Shown here piece by piece: positions 1-7,158 of a stretch of DNA of 35,297 bases. This stretch comes from Deltaproteobacteria bacterium. GTDB taxonomy: Bacteria; Myxococcota_A; UBA9160; JAJDAL01. Position 1 is the first letter of the stretch; every line of letters begins with the position of its first letter. The position numbers and the translations under genes are program-made. The notes beneath the pieces were generated by a model that saw only the letters and a list, made by a program, of their open reading frames with translations, made no database searches and was not told the DNA's origin. Where the stretch lies: positions 1 to 35,297 of the forward strand of contig JAJDAL010000023.1 of NCBI GenBank assembly GCA_029261875.1, given 5' to 3'.

Positions 1-1
1 A

Positions 2-901
2 CCCCACGGTCCCTTTCACGACGCCCCGGATCGTTTCAAAGCCCTGTATCCCGATCCGGTGGCGTTGCCCCTGCAGCCGCTGGATGAAGTCGGGGATTGG
101 ACCCGGCATCGCGATTACCACGCGCTGGTTTCCCACGTCGACGACGAAGTCGGGCGGATTCTGCGGGCGCTGGACGCCCAGGGGCTCAGCGACGAAACGC
201 TGGTCATCTACACCTCGGATCACGGCGCCATGGGGGGAGTCGCCGGCGTTGCTTACGGCAAGAAACGCCATCCCCACGACGAATCCACCCGCGTGCCGTT
301 TCTCGTGCGGGGCCTTGGCATCCCCATGGGCCTCGACCTGAATACCCTGGCGTCGAGTATCGACGTGTTCCCCACGCTCGCTGGTCTGGTGGATCTCGCG
401 GATCGCCTACGCGTCGCCGGTAGCCGGGGAGCGCGCCGAGCGCTCTCTTACCTCGAATCTCTGCCCGGGCGCGATCTGTCGGGTCATCTCCGAAATGCGC
501 CCAACGCGCCCGAACCCGAATCCGTCTTCTTGATGCACGTCACCAACATGAACAGCGGCTCGAGTCGGCCGCAGCCGATCTGGCGCGGCATCGTCACCGA
601 CCGCTACTCCTACGTCGTCAGCGACCGCGGCGAATACGCGCTGTGGGACAACGCGAAACCGCGGCAATCCGACAATCTCGTTGCGGATCCCGCAATGCTG
701 CCCGTGCGGGTCGAATTGTGGAATCAACTCGACGCGTGGTTGGATCGGGCCGAACGTCCGTTCCTCGATACCTGGTTCGAAGCGGCCTCCAGCGAGGCGA
801 TCGCGGCTTGGAACGCGGAGCATGCCGTGGGCGCAGCGGCGAGAGATCGCCGCGCCGCCCGTCGCGCGGCCTTCGAACTCCTCCCGCCGCAGGGACCCTA
901 G
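2..901 (+). CDS. Sulfatase (alkaline phosphatase superfamily), 5'-truncated
   Basis: The left edge of the window cuts this gene, and the frame is open from base 2, so only the C-terminal 299 residues are present. The first residues (PHGPFHDAPDRF, then LYPDP) match the sulfatase segment that precedes the second metal-binding region. The metal-binding motif YTSDHGAMGG follows, then a lysine/histidine-rich stretch (YGKKRHPHDESTRVPFLVRG) typical of sulfatases closing their active site, then SIDVFPTLAGL. The formylglycine signature (C/S-x-P-x-R) would lie upstream and cannot be checked. The family hydrolyses sulfate esters, on polysaccharides, lipids or small molecules, and some relatives are phosphodiesterases. 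It converges on an exopolysaccharide deacetylase gene, so a glycan substrate is possible but is only inferred. No signal peptide can be judged. Confidence 0.85.
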   Translation, partial: PHGPFHDAPDRFKALYPDPVALPLQPLDEVGDWTRHRDYHALVSHVDDEVGRILRALDAQGLSDETLVIYTSDHGAMGGVAGVAYGKKRHPHDESTRVPFLVRGLGIPMGLDLNTLASSIDVFPTLAGLVDLADRLRVAGSRGARRALSYLESLPGRDLSGHLRNAPNAPEPESVFLMHVTNMNSGSSRPQPIWRGIVTDRYSYVVSDRGEYALWDNAKPRQSDNLVADPAMLPVRVELWNQLDAWLDRAERPFLDTWFEAASSEAIAAWNAEHAVGAAARDRRAARRAAFELLPPQGP

Positions 902-953
902 CTGGCACCGATCCCCCTGTGGCGCTCGTGTTCCGGCATCGCGCGGTCGAGAC

Positions 954-1832
954 TCACGCGCGGTGGGGAAACGGATAATCGGGAACCCGCCCGTGCGATT
1001 CGAGGTGGCTCAACACGTCGCCCACGCTGGTAAACGGGAAGCGTTCGAGCAGACGCCGCAGACGCGGCCCGGTGCGCTGCAGGTTGTAGTAGTGATTGAT
1101 GCGCGTGCGCAATCCGACGCGTTGTCGCGGCTGGTCGGGATCGAGTTCCCACGGGTGGACGTAGAGCACCGTCGGTTCCCCGGCCCGTACCAATCGATCG
1201 AAACCCCAACGGAACAGCGCCGCCGGCATGAAACGCAGGTAGGCGCCGCCCGACAGCGGCAACGTCAACGGACCCACACGCAGGGTCGTGGGCGGGAATT
1301 CGAGGAGCGTCGCACCGCCGGGAATCGTCAGTCGAACCGGTTGGCGCGCGAAGTCGGGAATTCCGTAGCGGGGGTGATGAATGGGGAAGATCGAGGAATC
1401 GAAGGAGAACCCCTCCTCGACCAGGATCTCCAGGGCCCACAGGCTTTCGCGCGTGATGGAATAGCTCGGCGCCCGGTAGCCACGGACGGCGACGCCGGTA
1501 GCGTCTTCGATGGCTTGGCGCGCGCGTCGCAGATCCGTGCGGAACTGATCGGGTGACAATTGGTAGACCAGTTCGTGGCCATAGCCGTGGCAGGCGATCT
1601 CGTGACCGCGTTCCGCGATGCCGCGCACGAGGTCCGGATGTCGCTCGGCGATCCAACCCAAGACGAAGAAGGTCGAGCGGCTATCGGTTTCATCGAAGGT
1701 ATCGAGCAACCAACCCGTCGACCCCGCCAGGCGGGACGGAAGGTTCGACCAGCTGTTGCGATCGATCACCTTCTCGAAGTTCGATACCTGAAAGTATTCT
1801 TCGAGATCGACGCTGAGCGCGTTGGTGGTCAC
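954..1832 (-). CDS. XrtA-type polysaccharide deacetylase (NodB/CE4 family)
   Basis: The 292-residue protein belongs to the NodB-homology polysaccharide deacetylases that remove N-acetyl groups from glycans. It opens with NALSVDLEEYFQVSNFEKV, which closely resembles the opening of the deacetylases associated with exosortase XrtA (TIGR03006 type, carrying a C-terminal DUF3473). The first catalytic/metal Asp lies in SVDLEE. The metal-binding H-x3-H motif is in HEIACHGYGHE, and RGYRAPSYSI supplies the R-x-P motif. LYVHPWELDPDQPR near the C-terminus is the expected late histidine motif. The start is GTG, chosen because the conserved N-terminus begins directly after it; its ribosome binding site is weak. 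It follows the sugar transferase gene with a 28-bp gap on the same strand, so the two are probably co-transcribed for exopolysaccharide synthesis. No signal peptide is seen, as in the family. Confidence 0.9.
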   Translation of the reverse strand: MTTNALSVDLEEYFQVSNFEKVIDRNSWSNLPSRLAGSTGWLLDTFDETDSRSTFFVLGWIAERHPDLVRGIAERGHEIACHGYGHELVYQLSPDQFRTDLRRARQAIEDATGVAVRGYRAPSYSITRESLWALEILVEEGFSFDSSIFPIHHPRYGIPDFARQPVRLTIPGGATLLEFPPTTLRVGPLTLPLSGGAYLRFMPAALFRWGFDRLVRAGEPTVLYVHPWELDPDQPRQRVGLRTRINHYYNLQRTGPRLRRLLERFPFTSVGDVLSHLESHGRVPDYPFPHRA

Positions 1833-1860
1833 CGGCGCACCGAGAGGGAAGGGAGCGGGC

Positions 1861-3255
1861 TCAGACGCCCCGCAGGAGCACGACGGTCTTCAGCGTCTTC
1901 CACAGGATGAGCAGGTCCATGGTGAGCGACCGGTACTTCATGTAGTAGAGGTCGAGGGCCAGTTTGTCCTCGACACCCAAGATGTCGTTCACATAGCCGT
2001 AACGAATCTGTGCCCAACCAGTGACTCCGGGTTTGACGGCCAAGCGCAGCCGGAAGTACGGGTAGCGCTCGGTCAACATGTCGACAAATTCCGGCCGCTC
2101 CGGGCGCGGCCCCACGAGGCTCATTTCACCGCGGAATACGTTCCACAGCTGGGGAATCTCGTCGAGACGGGACTTGCGCAACAGGCCCCCGACCCGCGTG
2201 ATGCGATCGTCGTCGGAACTCGACCATACGGCTCCCGTGTCCTCTTCGGCATCGATCCGCATGGACCGAAGCTTGCGAACCCGGAAAAGCCGTCCGCCCG
2301 CGCCCAACCGATATTGGGTAAAGAAGACCGGTCCGGGCGAATCGAGGCGAATCGCCAGGGAACACAGACCCAGAATCGGCGCCACCAGGAGCAGGCCGAT
2401 GGACGAAACCGCGATATCGAGGGCGCGACGCGTCACGTCGGCGATGCGGCCCCGGCGGAAGCCCTCGGAGAAGATCAAGTAGCTCGGGCGCAGTTCGCGC
2501 AGATAGATTCGACCGGTCACGCGCTCGTAGAATGCCACGCCGGATTCGACCTTGATGCCGGTGAGCTTCGCCTGCAGCAGCGCTTCCGCCGGGAAGTGTT
2601 CGTCACGGCGCTTGGAGGCCACGACCACTCGGTCGATTTCTGCGCGGGTCACTACTTTCTCGATTTCGTGTACGCGACCGAGGACCGGGTAGCCCTCGAT
2701 CCAAGTGCCCTGGTCTTCCGGGTCGTCGGACAGGAAACCCACCACCTGGGTTCCGAGGTTGCGCCGCAGGTGCACCGAGCGCGCAATCTCGCGCCCCAGG
2801 TCGCTGGCTCCGACGATCAGGACGTTCTGACCGAGCCAGGGCTGCGAACTCAACACGACGAAGGAGATGCGTCCGAAGGGAAACAGCAGCGCGTAGATCA
2901 GGGCCACGGGGGCGCTGGTCTCGAGCATGCCGCTCGGGAAGCCCGACAGCAGGTGGAAGCGCTCGAGCATGTAGGCCGCGAGCACCGCGGCTGCGGCCAC
3001 GCCGAAGGCGGCCGCGAAGTTCTTGAGGGTTCGCGGCGTATTGCCCAACACCGTCAGGCCGTAGCAGTCCGTGTAATAGAGCAGCACGAAGTTCGCGATG
3101 GCGGCAAGGCCCGCTGCCGTCGCGTACTCACTGAAGGTGAAGGGCGAGGTGAGGGTGAGCCAAGCGATGGCCGCTGCGGCCACGAAGCAGAGGGTGTCGA
3201 TCGCCGCCGCGAGTGCGACCCGTCCAATGTATAGATTAAGCAGGTAGTAGCGCAT
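1861..3255 (-). CDS. Exopolysaccharide polyprenyl glycosylphosphotransferase (XrtA-associated sugar transferase)
   Basis: The protein has 464 residues. It transfers a sugar-1-phosphate from a nucleotide sugar to undecaprenyl phosphate at the inner membrane, the first step of repeat-unit assembly. The N-terminal half holds several hydrophobic segments and a CoA-binding-like region containing VLIVGASDLGREIARSV. The C-terminal 190 residues are a complete bacterial sugar transferase domain: RRALDIAVSSIGLLL, DSPGPVFFTQYRLG, FRVRKLRSM, LLRKSRLDEIPQLWNV, MSLVGPRPERPEF, KPGVTGWAQI. The start MRYYLLNLYIGRV was chosen over an in-frame codon 66 bp upstream because the extra residues have no family resemblance and the membrane domain begins directly after it. 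Length and N-terminus fit the TIGR03013-type enzymes of PEP-CTERM/XrtA loci. A deacetylase follows in the same operon. Confidence 0.92.
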   Translation of the reverse strand: MRYYLLNLYIGRVALAAAIDTLCFVAAAAIAWLTLTSPFTFSEYATAAGLAAIANFVLLYYTDCYGLTVLGNTPRTLKNFAAAFGVAAAAVLAAYMLERFHLLSGFPSGMLETSAPVALIYALLFPFGRISFVVLSSQPWLGQNVLIVGASDLGREIARSVHLRRNLGTQVVGFLSDDPEDQGTWIEGYPVLGRVHEIEKVVTRAEIDRVVVASKRRDEHFPAEALLQAKLTGIKVESGVAFYERVTGRIYLRELRPSYLIFSEGFRRGRIADVTRRALDIAVSSIGLLLVAPILGLCSLAIRLDSPGPVFFTQYRLGAGGRLFRVRKLRSMRIDAEEDTGAVWSSSDDDRITRVGGLLRKSRLDEIPQLWNVFRGEMSLVGPRPERPEFVDMLTERYPYFRLRLAVKPGVTGWAQIRYGYVNDILGVEDKLALDLYYMKYRSLTMDLLILWKTLKTVVLLRGV

Positions 3256-3528
3256 GGACTCCAGAGTCAAACAGCTTCTGGCTGTGGCGTTGTTGGATCC
3301 CCCCCAAAAGACCCAAGCCAACCCGGAAACCGCGTTTCACCCGACTCCTCAACCAAACCACAGGAACCGTATCGCAGCTGCAGAATGAGTTGGGATGTCG
3401 CAGGACCGGCGCTAGCGATGAGTAGCCGTCAGCCCGAAGAACGTGTCATTTTTCCCATCGGATTTCGCCCTGCCGCGAAATCCTCTGCTCGAAAGGGATT
3501 CTAGTTCAGCTAACTGCGAGCGGGATAG

Positions 3529-3558
3529 CACGATTTTGGTGTTTTCGACACGATTTTG
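3529..3558. repeat. Two direct copies of CACGATTTTG spaced 20 bp
   Basis: The decamer CACGATTTTG occurs at 3529-3538 and again at 3549-3558. The start-to-start distance is exactly 20 bp, about two helical turns, so both copies face the same side of DNA. The site lies about 275 bp upstream of the sugar transferase start and just downstream of a terminator. It may bind a transcription factor, but no known factor motif is recognised. Confidence 0.4.
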
Positions 3559-3683
3559 TGGCAATCCGGGCCCATCCATCCCCTGGGGAAATCTGGAGGG
3601 CGCTAGAGAAATCGAGAGAGATTTTGAGACCCTACACTCCCCCCTGCGGGGACAGTGCATTCGAAAGATTGTTTGGGATTGTC

Positions 3684-3695
3684 CGAAATATTTCG
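3684..3695. repeat. 12-bp perfect palindrome, possible operator
   Basis: CGAAATATTTCG is a perfect 12-bp palindrome. It sits inside wider arms GTCCG and CGGAC, so the whole region can form a small cruciform or bind a dimer. It lies 12 bp beyond the T-tract end of the neighbouring terminator and far upstream of the sugar transferase gene. An operator role is inference only. Confidence 0.3.
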
Positions 3696-3706
3696 CGGTT
3701 GCGGAC

Positions 3707-3741
3707 AAAAAAAGGGGGCCGCGGACGCTTCCACGACCCCC
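3707..3741 (-). terminator. Rho-independent terminator after the polysaccharide export gene
   Basis: On the minus strand the sequence folds into a 12-bp stem with two G-T wobble pairs (GGGGGTCGTGGA pairing with TCCGCGGCCCCC) and a four-base loop AGCG, followed at once by seven T residues. It starts 45 bp past the stop of the export lipoprotein gene and is in the correct orientation. It separates the FHA-export pair from the sugar transferase-deacetylase pair, so these are two transcription units. Confidence 0.88.
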
Positions 3742-3785
3742 GAATTGGTCAGAATTTCAAGCCCGGGGGTCGTCCCCCCGGCGGC

Positions 3786-4484
3786 CTAGATGCCCCCGGT
3801 CACGACCGTGGTCGCGATCCGGGTACCGAAACCCAACACCTGCTGAAGCGGCCAGAAGAGGGCGCGGGCCACGAATCCGACCTCGGACCAGTAGGTCACC
3901 GGCACCACGATCAGGTCGCCCGGAGCCAGGAAGATATTCGAACTGAGGTCGCCGTCCTCGATCGCGTCCAGATTGACCTTGTGAACCGTGACTTCGCCAT
4001 CTACGACACGGACGACCCGGATTCGACTGTTGGCCGCCTGTTCGTTGCCACCCCCTATATTGGCCATGGCTTCGGCGATGCGGGTTTCTTTCGCGAGGGC
4101 AAAGGTCTTCGGATTCCCGCCGCGCCCCAGTACGGTCACCGTCGGGCTCCGTGCTGCGGTCAAGTTGACGCTAACGGTGGCGTCGCGCTTGTAGCGACGG
4201 ACCCGTGTCTGGATGTCCTCGGCGATCTCCGACACGGTTCGGCCGCTGGCCGGAACATCGCCGATCAGATCGATGGAGATCATGCCGTCGGGACGAATCG
4301 TTACGGAACGATTGATCTGCGGATCCGGAAGGATGTTGATCCCCAACGTGTCGGGCGGTCCGACGCGATAGCTTTCTACCGGCGTGCGCATCGGCGGCGG
4401 CGGTTTGAGGCTGTAACAGCCGATTGTCGTGAAAGCCAACGTCGCAACGACGGCCAGAGCCAATGATCGAATCCAAGAAGCCAT
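3786..4484 (-). CDS. Polysaccharide export outer-membrane lipoprotein (Wza/Poly_export family)
   Basis: The 232-residue protein is predicted to form or gate the outer-membrane channel through which exopolysaccharide leaves the cell. MASWIRSLALAVVATLAF leads to the lipobox TIGC, giving a lipidated Cys23. The polysaccharide export domain follows (YRVGPPDTLGINILPDP, then TIRPDGMISIDLIGDV, then GRTVSEIAEDI), and then an SLBB-like segment (PTVTVLGRGGNPKTFAL, APGDLIVVPVTYW). The C-terminus is a hydrophobic helix, which may correspond to the membrane-spanning helix of Wza. It is shorter than E. coli Wza and close in size to the XrtA-locus export proteins. The start at 4484 was chosen because the signal peptide begins there, a G-rich Shine-Dalgarno precedes it, and longer in-frame starts would overlap the FHA gene. 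Confidence 0.92.
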   Translation of the reverse strand: MASWIRSLALAVVATLAFTTIGCYSLKPPPPMRTPVESYRVGPPDTLGINILPDPQINRSVTIRPDGMISIDLIGDVPASGRTVSEIAEDIQTRVRRYKRDATVSVNLTAARSPTVTVLGRGGNPKTFALAKETRIAEAMANIGGGNEQAANSRIRVVRVVDGEVTVHKVNLDAIEDGDLSSNIFLAPGDLIVVPVTYWSEVGFVARALFWPLQQVLGFGTRIATTVVTGGI

Positions 4485-4591
4485 TTCGTTCCCCCCCAAA
4501 CGCGCACATGGCGCAAACGATACTTTGCCCGGACCGATATCCCGGGCGGGCGTAACATTGGCCCATTGCCGCAGGATCCGCGAGCCGGAAA

Positions 4592-4906
4592 CTACTTCAC
4601 GGAAAACTCGAAGACCGTGCCGCCAATCTGGACCTGGTCGCCGGGACACAATTCGGCCGAGCTGACGCTCTCCCCGTTGACGAGCGTGCCGTTGCTGGAT
4701 TGCAGGTCTTCGATCGTCCAGCGGTCACTCTTTTCGTCGTGGACGATCAGCGCGTGCTGACGGCTGATCCCCTCATCGAGCAGGGTGATGTCGGTATTGG
4801 GGTTGCGACCGATCACGGTCTCGCCCGAACGCAGGTCGTACGTCATCCCCGGGAATCCGCCTTCCCGGATGATCAGCACCGCCGCGATGTCGCTCGCCTC
4901 ACTCAA
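4592..4906 (-). CDS. Single FHA-domain protein
   Basis: The protein is 104 residues long and almost entirely one forkhead-associated domain, a phosphothreonine-peptide binding fold. The signature residues are present in order: GETVIGRNPNTDI, then GISRQHALI, then DLQSSNGTLVNG. The phosphopeptide-contacting Arg of GRN, the Ser and His of SRQHA and the Asn of SNGT are all intact. No transmembrane segment or second domain exists, so it probably acts as a cytoplasmic adaptor that reads Ser/Thr kinase output. The start appears to be TTG, preceded by GGAACGAG; no in-frame ATG is available. It is the first gene of a pair with the polysaccharide export lipoprotein (107-bp gap), hinting at phospho-regulation of export. 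That link is inference. Confidence 0.88.
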   Translation of the reverse strand: MSEASDIAAVLIIREGGFPGMTYDLRSGETVIGRNPNTDITLLDEGISRQHALIVHDEKSDRWTIEDLQSSNGTLVNGESVSSAELCPGDQVQIGGTVFEFSVK

Positions 4907-5028
4907 TCTCGTTCCATCGCCCCCACTGAGGTCGCCAAACGGAGATTTCGGCCAGCGGCGCGAGGCGCTTTAACGCGCAAGTCCGAGCGCTAGACACCCG
5001 AAAGACGGGCGGGCCATTCGGACTGGGG

Positions 5029-5832
5029 TCAGAGGCGACGGTGCTGCAGAGCGGGCAGGGCCGCCCGGATGCGCTCCAGATCTTCCATTTTGCAATCCGC
5101 GACCGCGATCCCCGGGCGGTCCGGTGCCTGGGCGATCACCGTGCCCCAGGGGTCCAGGATCATCGAACGGCCGTAGCTCGCGCGCGCTTCACTGTGGCGT
5201 CCGCATTGGGCCGGGGCGAGCACGAAGGCCTGATTCTCGATCGCGCGGGCCCGCAACAGGACTTCCCAATGGTCGCGTCCGGTCTGGGGCGTGAACGCGC
5301 TGGGGACACACAACCAGCGCGCATTGCGCCGGGTTGCCTCGCGGTAGAACTCCGGAAAGCGCACGTCGTAACAGACCGAAAGCCCGACACCGCCAAAGGG
5401 CGTGTCCGCCACCACGACATCCTGTCCCGGAGCCACGCTATCGGACTCCCGGTAGCGTCCTCCGCCCGCGGCGCTCAAGTCGACGTCGAACAGGTGAACC
5501 TTGCGGTAGGTCGCTGCGATCTCCCCATCCGCGGAAATCAGGACGCTCGTGTTGTGGACGCGTTCGGAATCCGCGATGGCTTCGGGAAAGGTTCCCGCCA
5601 GAATCCACACGCCGAGTTCGCGCGCCCAGCTGCGAGCGCGGCCGACGATTTCGCCATCGAGACCCTGCGCGCAGGGGAAGCGCAACCCCTCGACGCGCAT
5701 GTAGGCAAAGTTTTCGGGCAGGGCGATGAACCCGGCTCCCGCGGCGGCCGCTTCGCGAACGAAGCCCTCGGCCTGCGCGAGATTCCCCGCGAGATCATCT
5801 GTAGAGGTCAGTTGTACGACGGCAGCGCGCAC
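5029..5832 (-). CDS. Carbon-nitrogen hydrolase (nitrilase superfamily, Nit1-like amidase)
   Basis: The 267-residue cytoplasmic enzyme carries the complete nitrilase-superfamily triad: Glu40 in FIALPENFAYM, Lys111 in YRKVHLFDVD and nucleophile Cys154 in LSVCYDVRFPE. The tail IENQAFVLAPAQ and GRSMILDPWG is characteristic of the Nit1/Nit2 branch. The best-studied members of that branch hydrolyse deaminated glutathione or omega-amides of alpha-keto acids, which are metabolite repair reactions. The exact substrate cannot be fixed from sequence. The start is GTG. It lies 76 bp downstream of the regulator gene on the same strand, with no terminator seen between them. Confidence 0.9.
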   Translation of the reverse strand: MRAAVVQLTSTDDLAGNLAQAEGFVREAAAAGAGFIALPENFAYMRVEGLRFPCAQGLDGEIVGRARSWARELGVWILAGTFPEAIADSERVHNTSVLISADGEIAATYRKVHLFDVDLSAAGGGRYRESDSVAPGQDVVVADTPFGGVGLSVCYDVRFPEFYREATRRNARWLCVPSAFTPQTGRDHWEVLLRARAIENQAFVLAPAQCGRHSEARASYGRSMILDPWGTVIAQAPDRPGIAVADCKMEDLERIRAALPALQHRRL

Positions 5833-5908
5833 GGCCCCAGGGTAACGAAGTGTGGTGGTGCAGACGGTAGGCGTCGGGTGCCCCGACGCCGCAAGCGCAG
5901 CCCGCCCG

Positions 5909-6889
5909 CTAGTGGCGGAACTCGGTCGGGTTCACACCCGTGCGCCGGATGACGTCGTAGAAGTCCTTGCGGTCCTTCTTGGCCAATCGGGCTGCACGGC
6001 TGATGTTCCCACGACAGCGTCGCAGGAGTCCCACCACGTAACGCGTTTCGAAGGCGCGCTTGGCTTCTTTGAAGGACGGCACGTCCTCGCCATCGGCTGC
6101 CAGCATCAACGCTTCCGCGCTGATCGCGCCACTCCCCGCCAGCTGTACGGCCTGGCGCACGCGCTCGCGAACTTCCCGGACGTTGCCCGCCCAACTTTCG
6201 GCCGCGAGGTAGTCACGCGCGTCGGCAGTGAAACCGACGGCCTGAAGTCCCTGCTCGCGTGCGAAGGAAGTCAGAAAATGGGCCGCCAAGGGCAGCACGT
6301 CTTCCGATCGTTCGTCGAGTCCGGGCACACGAATTTCGTGATGCGGGATCTGGCCCAGGGGCGGATCCGTGGTGCCCTCGGCAGTAGCGATGATGCGCGC
6401 GCGCAACGGCTGCTCGTTGCTCTCGCCTTCGCGTTTGAACGATCGTTCCCGCAGGGCGCCGAACAGCGTCGACAGGATCGGGGCGGGGAGACGTTCCACG
6501 TTGGTGAGCAGAACGACACCGCTTCCGGCCTGGGAAAGCGCACCCTGGTGATCGCCCGGTAGCGCGGGGTGCACGTTCGCCGTGCAGCCGAAGATTTCCC
6601 GTGCGGCCAGTCCCTCGGGAAGCGCCGCGCACGCAACGGCGACGAGCGGCGACGAGGCCCGGTCACTCCAAGCGTGAATCGCACGCCCGGTGGTCTGCTT
6701 TCCCGTACCGGAAGGACCGGTGATCAAAACGGGTAGATCCGTTCGCGCGGCTGCGGTCGCACATTCGATGACCTCGTCCATCGCGCGACTCGCGCCGACG
6801 AGACGGTCTTCGCGCCGCCGGCCGGCTGCGCGGCCGGAAGCCGTCAAATTGTCGCGTTGCGAAACTGCTGAATCGCCTGAAAACGCCAT
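5909..6889 (-). CDS. Degenerate sigma-54-activator-like AAA+ protein with Fis-type HTH
   Basis: The 326-residue protein aligns with the central and DNA-binding domains of sigma-54 enhancer-binding proteins but lacks the working parts. The P-loop GPSGTGK (58-64) is kept. The GAFTGA sigma-54 contact loop aligns without gaps to NVHPAL (105-110). The Walker B Asp-Glu aligns to Thr129-Asn130 in VVLLTN. The sensor-I Asn of ATN is replaced in ATAE, and the arginine-finger segment is missing. The C-terminal Fis-type helix-turn-helix is well preserved (GNISRAARLAKKDRKDFYDV). There is no receiver or GAF domain. It therefore probably binds DNA, and perhaps nucleotide, without hydrolysing ATP or driving sigma-54. 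It is divergent from mutL and followed by the amidase gene. Its targets are unknown. Confidence 0.87.
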   Translation of the reverse strand: MAFSGDSAVSQRDNLTASGRAAGRRREDRLVGASRAMDEVIECATAAARTDLPVLITGPSGTGKQTTGRAIHAWSDRASSPLVAVACAALPEGLAAREIFGCTANVHPALPGDHQGALSQAGSGVVLLTNVERLPAPILSTLFGALRERSFKREGESNEQPLRARIIATAEGTTDPPLGQIPHHEIRVPGLDERSEDVLPLAAHFLTSFAREQGLQAVGFTADARDYLAAESWAGNVREVRERVRQAVQLAGSGAISAEALMLAADGEDVPSFKEAKRAFETRYVVGLLRRCRGNISRAARLAKKDRKDFYDVIRRTGVNPTEFRH

Positions 6890-6956
6890 GGCCTAAAAAC
6901 CCCCCAACGATCTTACCCCGGGCCCACTGTAGGTGCATAGCTACTGATTTTTTCCC

Positions 6957-6977
6957 GGACTTGTCAATGACTTGTCC
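6957..6977. promoter_or_regulatory. Interrupted palindrome upstream of the degenerate regulator
   Basis: Half-sites GGACTTGTCA and TGACTTGTCC flank a central A and match as inverted repeats at 8 of 10 positions. The same bases also contain two direct copies of GACTTGTC exactly 11 bp apart (6958 and 6969). The site lies about 70 bp upstream of the regulator start and in the divergent region shared with mutL. This is a plausible dimer site for autoregulation by a Fis-type helix-turn-helix, but no experimental motif supports it. Confidence 0.35.
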
Positions 6978-7158
6978 GTGATTTTGCCGAATCCATGACA
7001 ACTGCGGGGCTCGCTTGACCCGGCCTTCCGGGCCATGATAGGCAGCAGCAAGGGGGGGTAAGCCCATCGAATCGCAGATTTCGAAGCAAGCGCGGAAGGG
7101 CGGTCCCAGCGGGTCGGAGACCGAATCTTTGGAAGCGCGAGGAACGGGGAGAGGTGCG

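Larger units (their letters stand above)
3256..3706. other. Long intergenic region in the exopolysaccharide locus
   Basis: About 450 bp lie between the sugar transferase start and the intrinsic terminator of the upstream export gene. No convincing gene is present. A 98-codon minus-strand frame here has no recognisable domain and no good ribosome binding site. The stretch is visibly richer in A+T than its surroundings and contains a direct repeat and a 12-bp palindrome (listed separately). It must hold the promoter of the sugar transferase-deacetylase pair, because the terminator cuts read-through from upstream. I could not assign a -10/-35 or -12/-24 element with confidence. Confidence 0.6.

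Noticed and set aside
1822..3234. 470-codon plus-strand frame opposite the sugar transferase
   Set aside because: The translation is His/Gln/Glu-rich without a fold signature. The minus strand has a complete sugar transferase domain.
3433..3448. TGACACG-type element on the minus strand, considered as a sigma-54 promoter
   Set aside because: It lacks the essential GG at -24 and GC at -12, so it fails the core consensus.
3412..3708. 98-codon minus-strand frame in the exopolysaccharide gap
   Set aside because: There is no recognisable domain or good ribosome binding site. The frame begins inside the terminator T-tract region and the composition looks non-coding.
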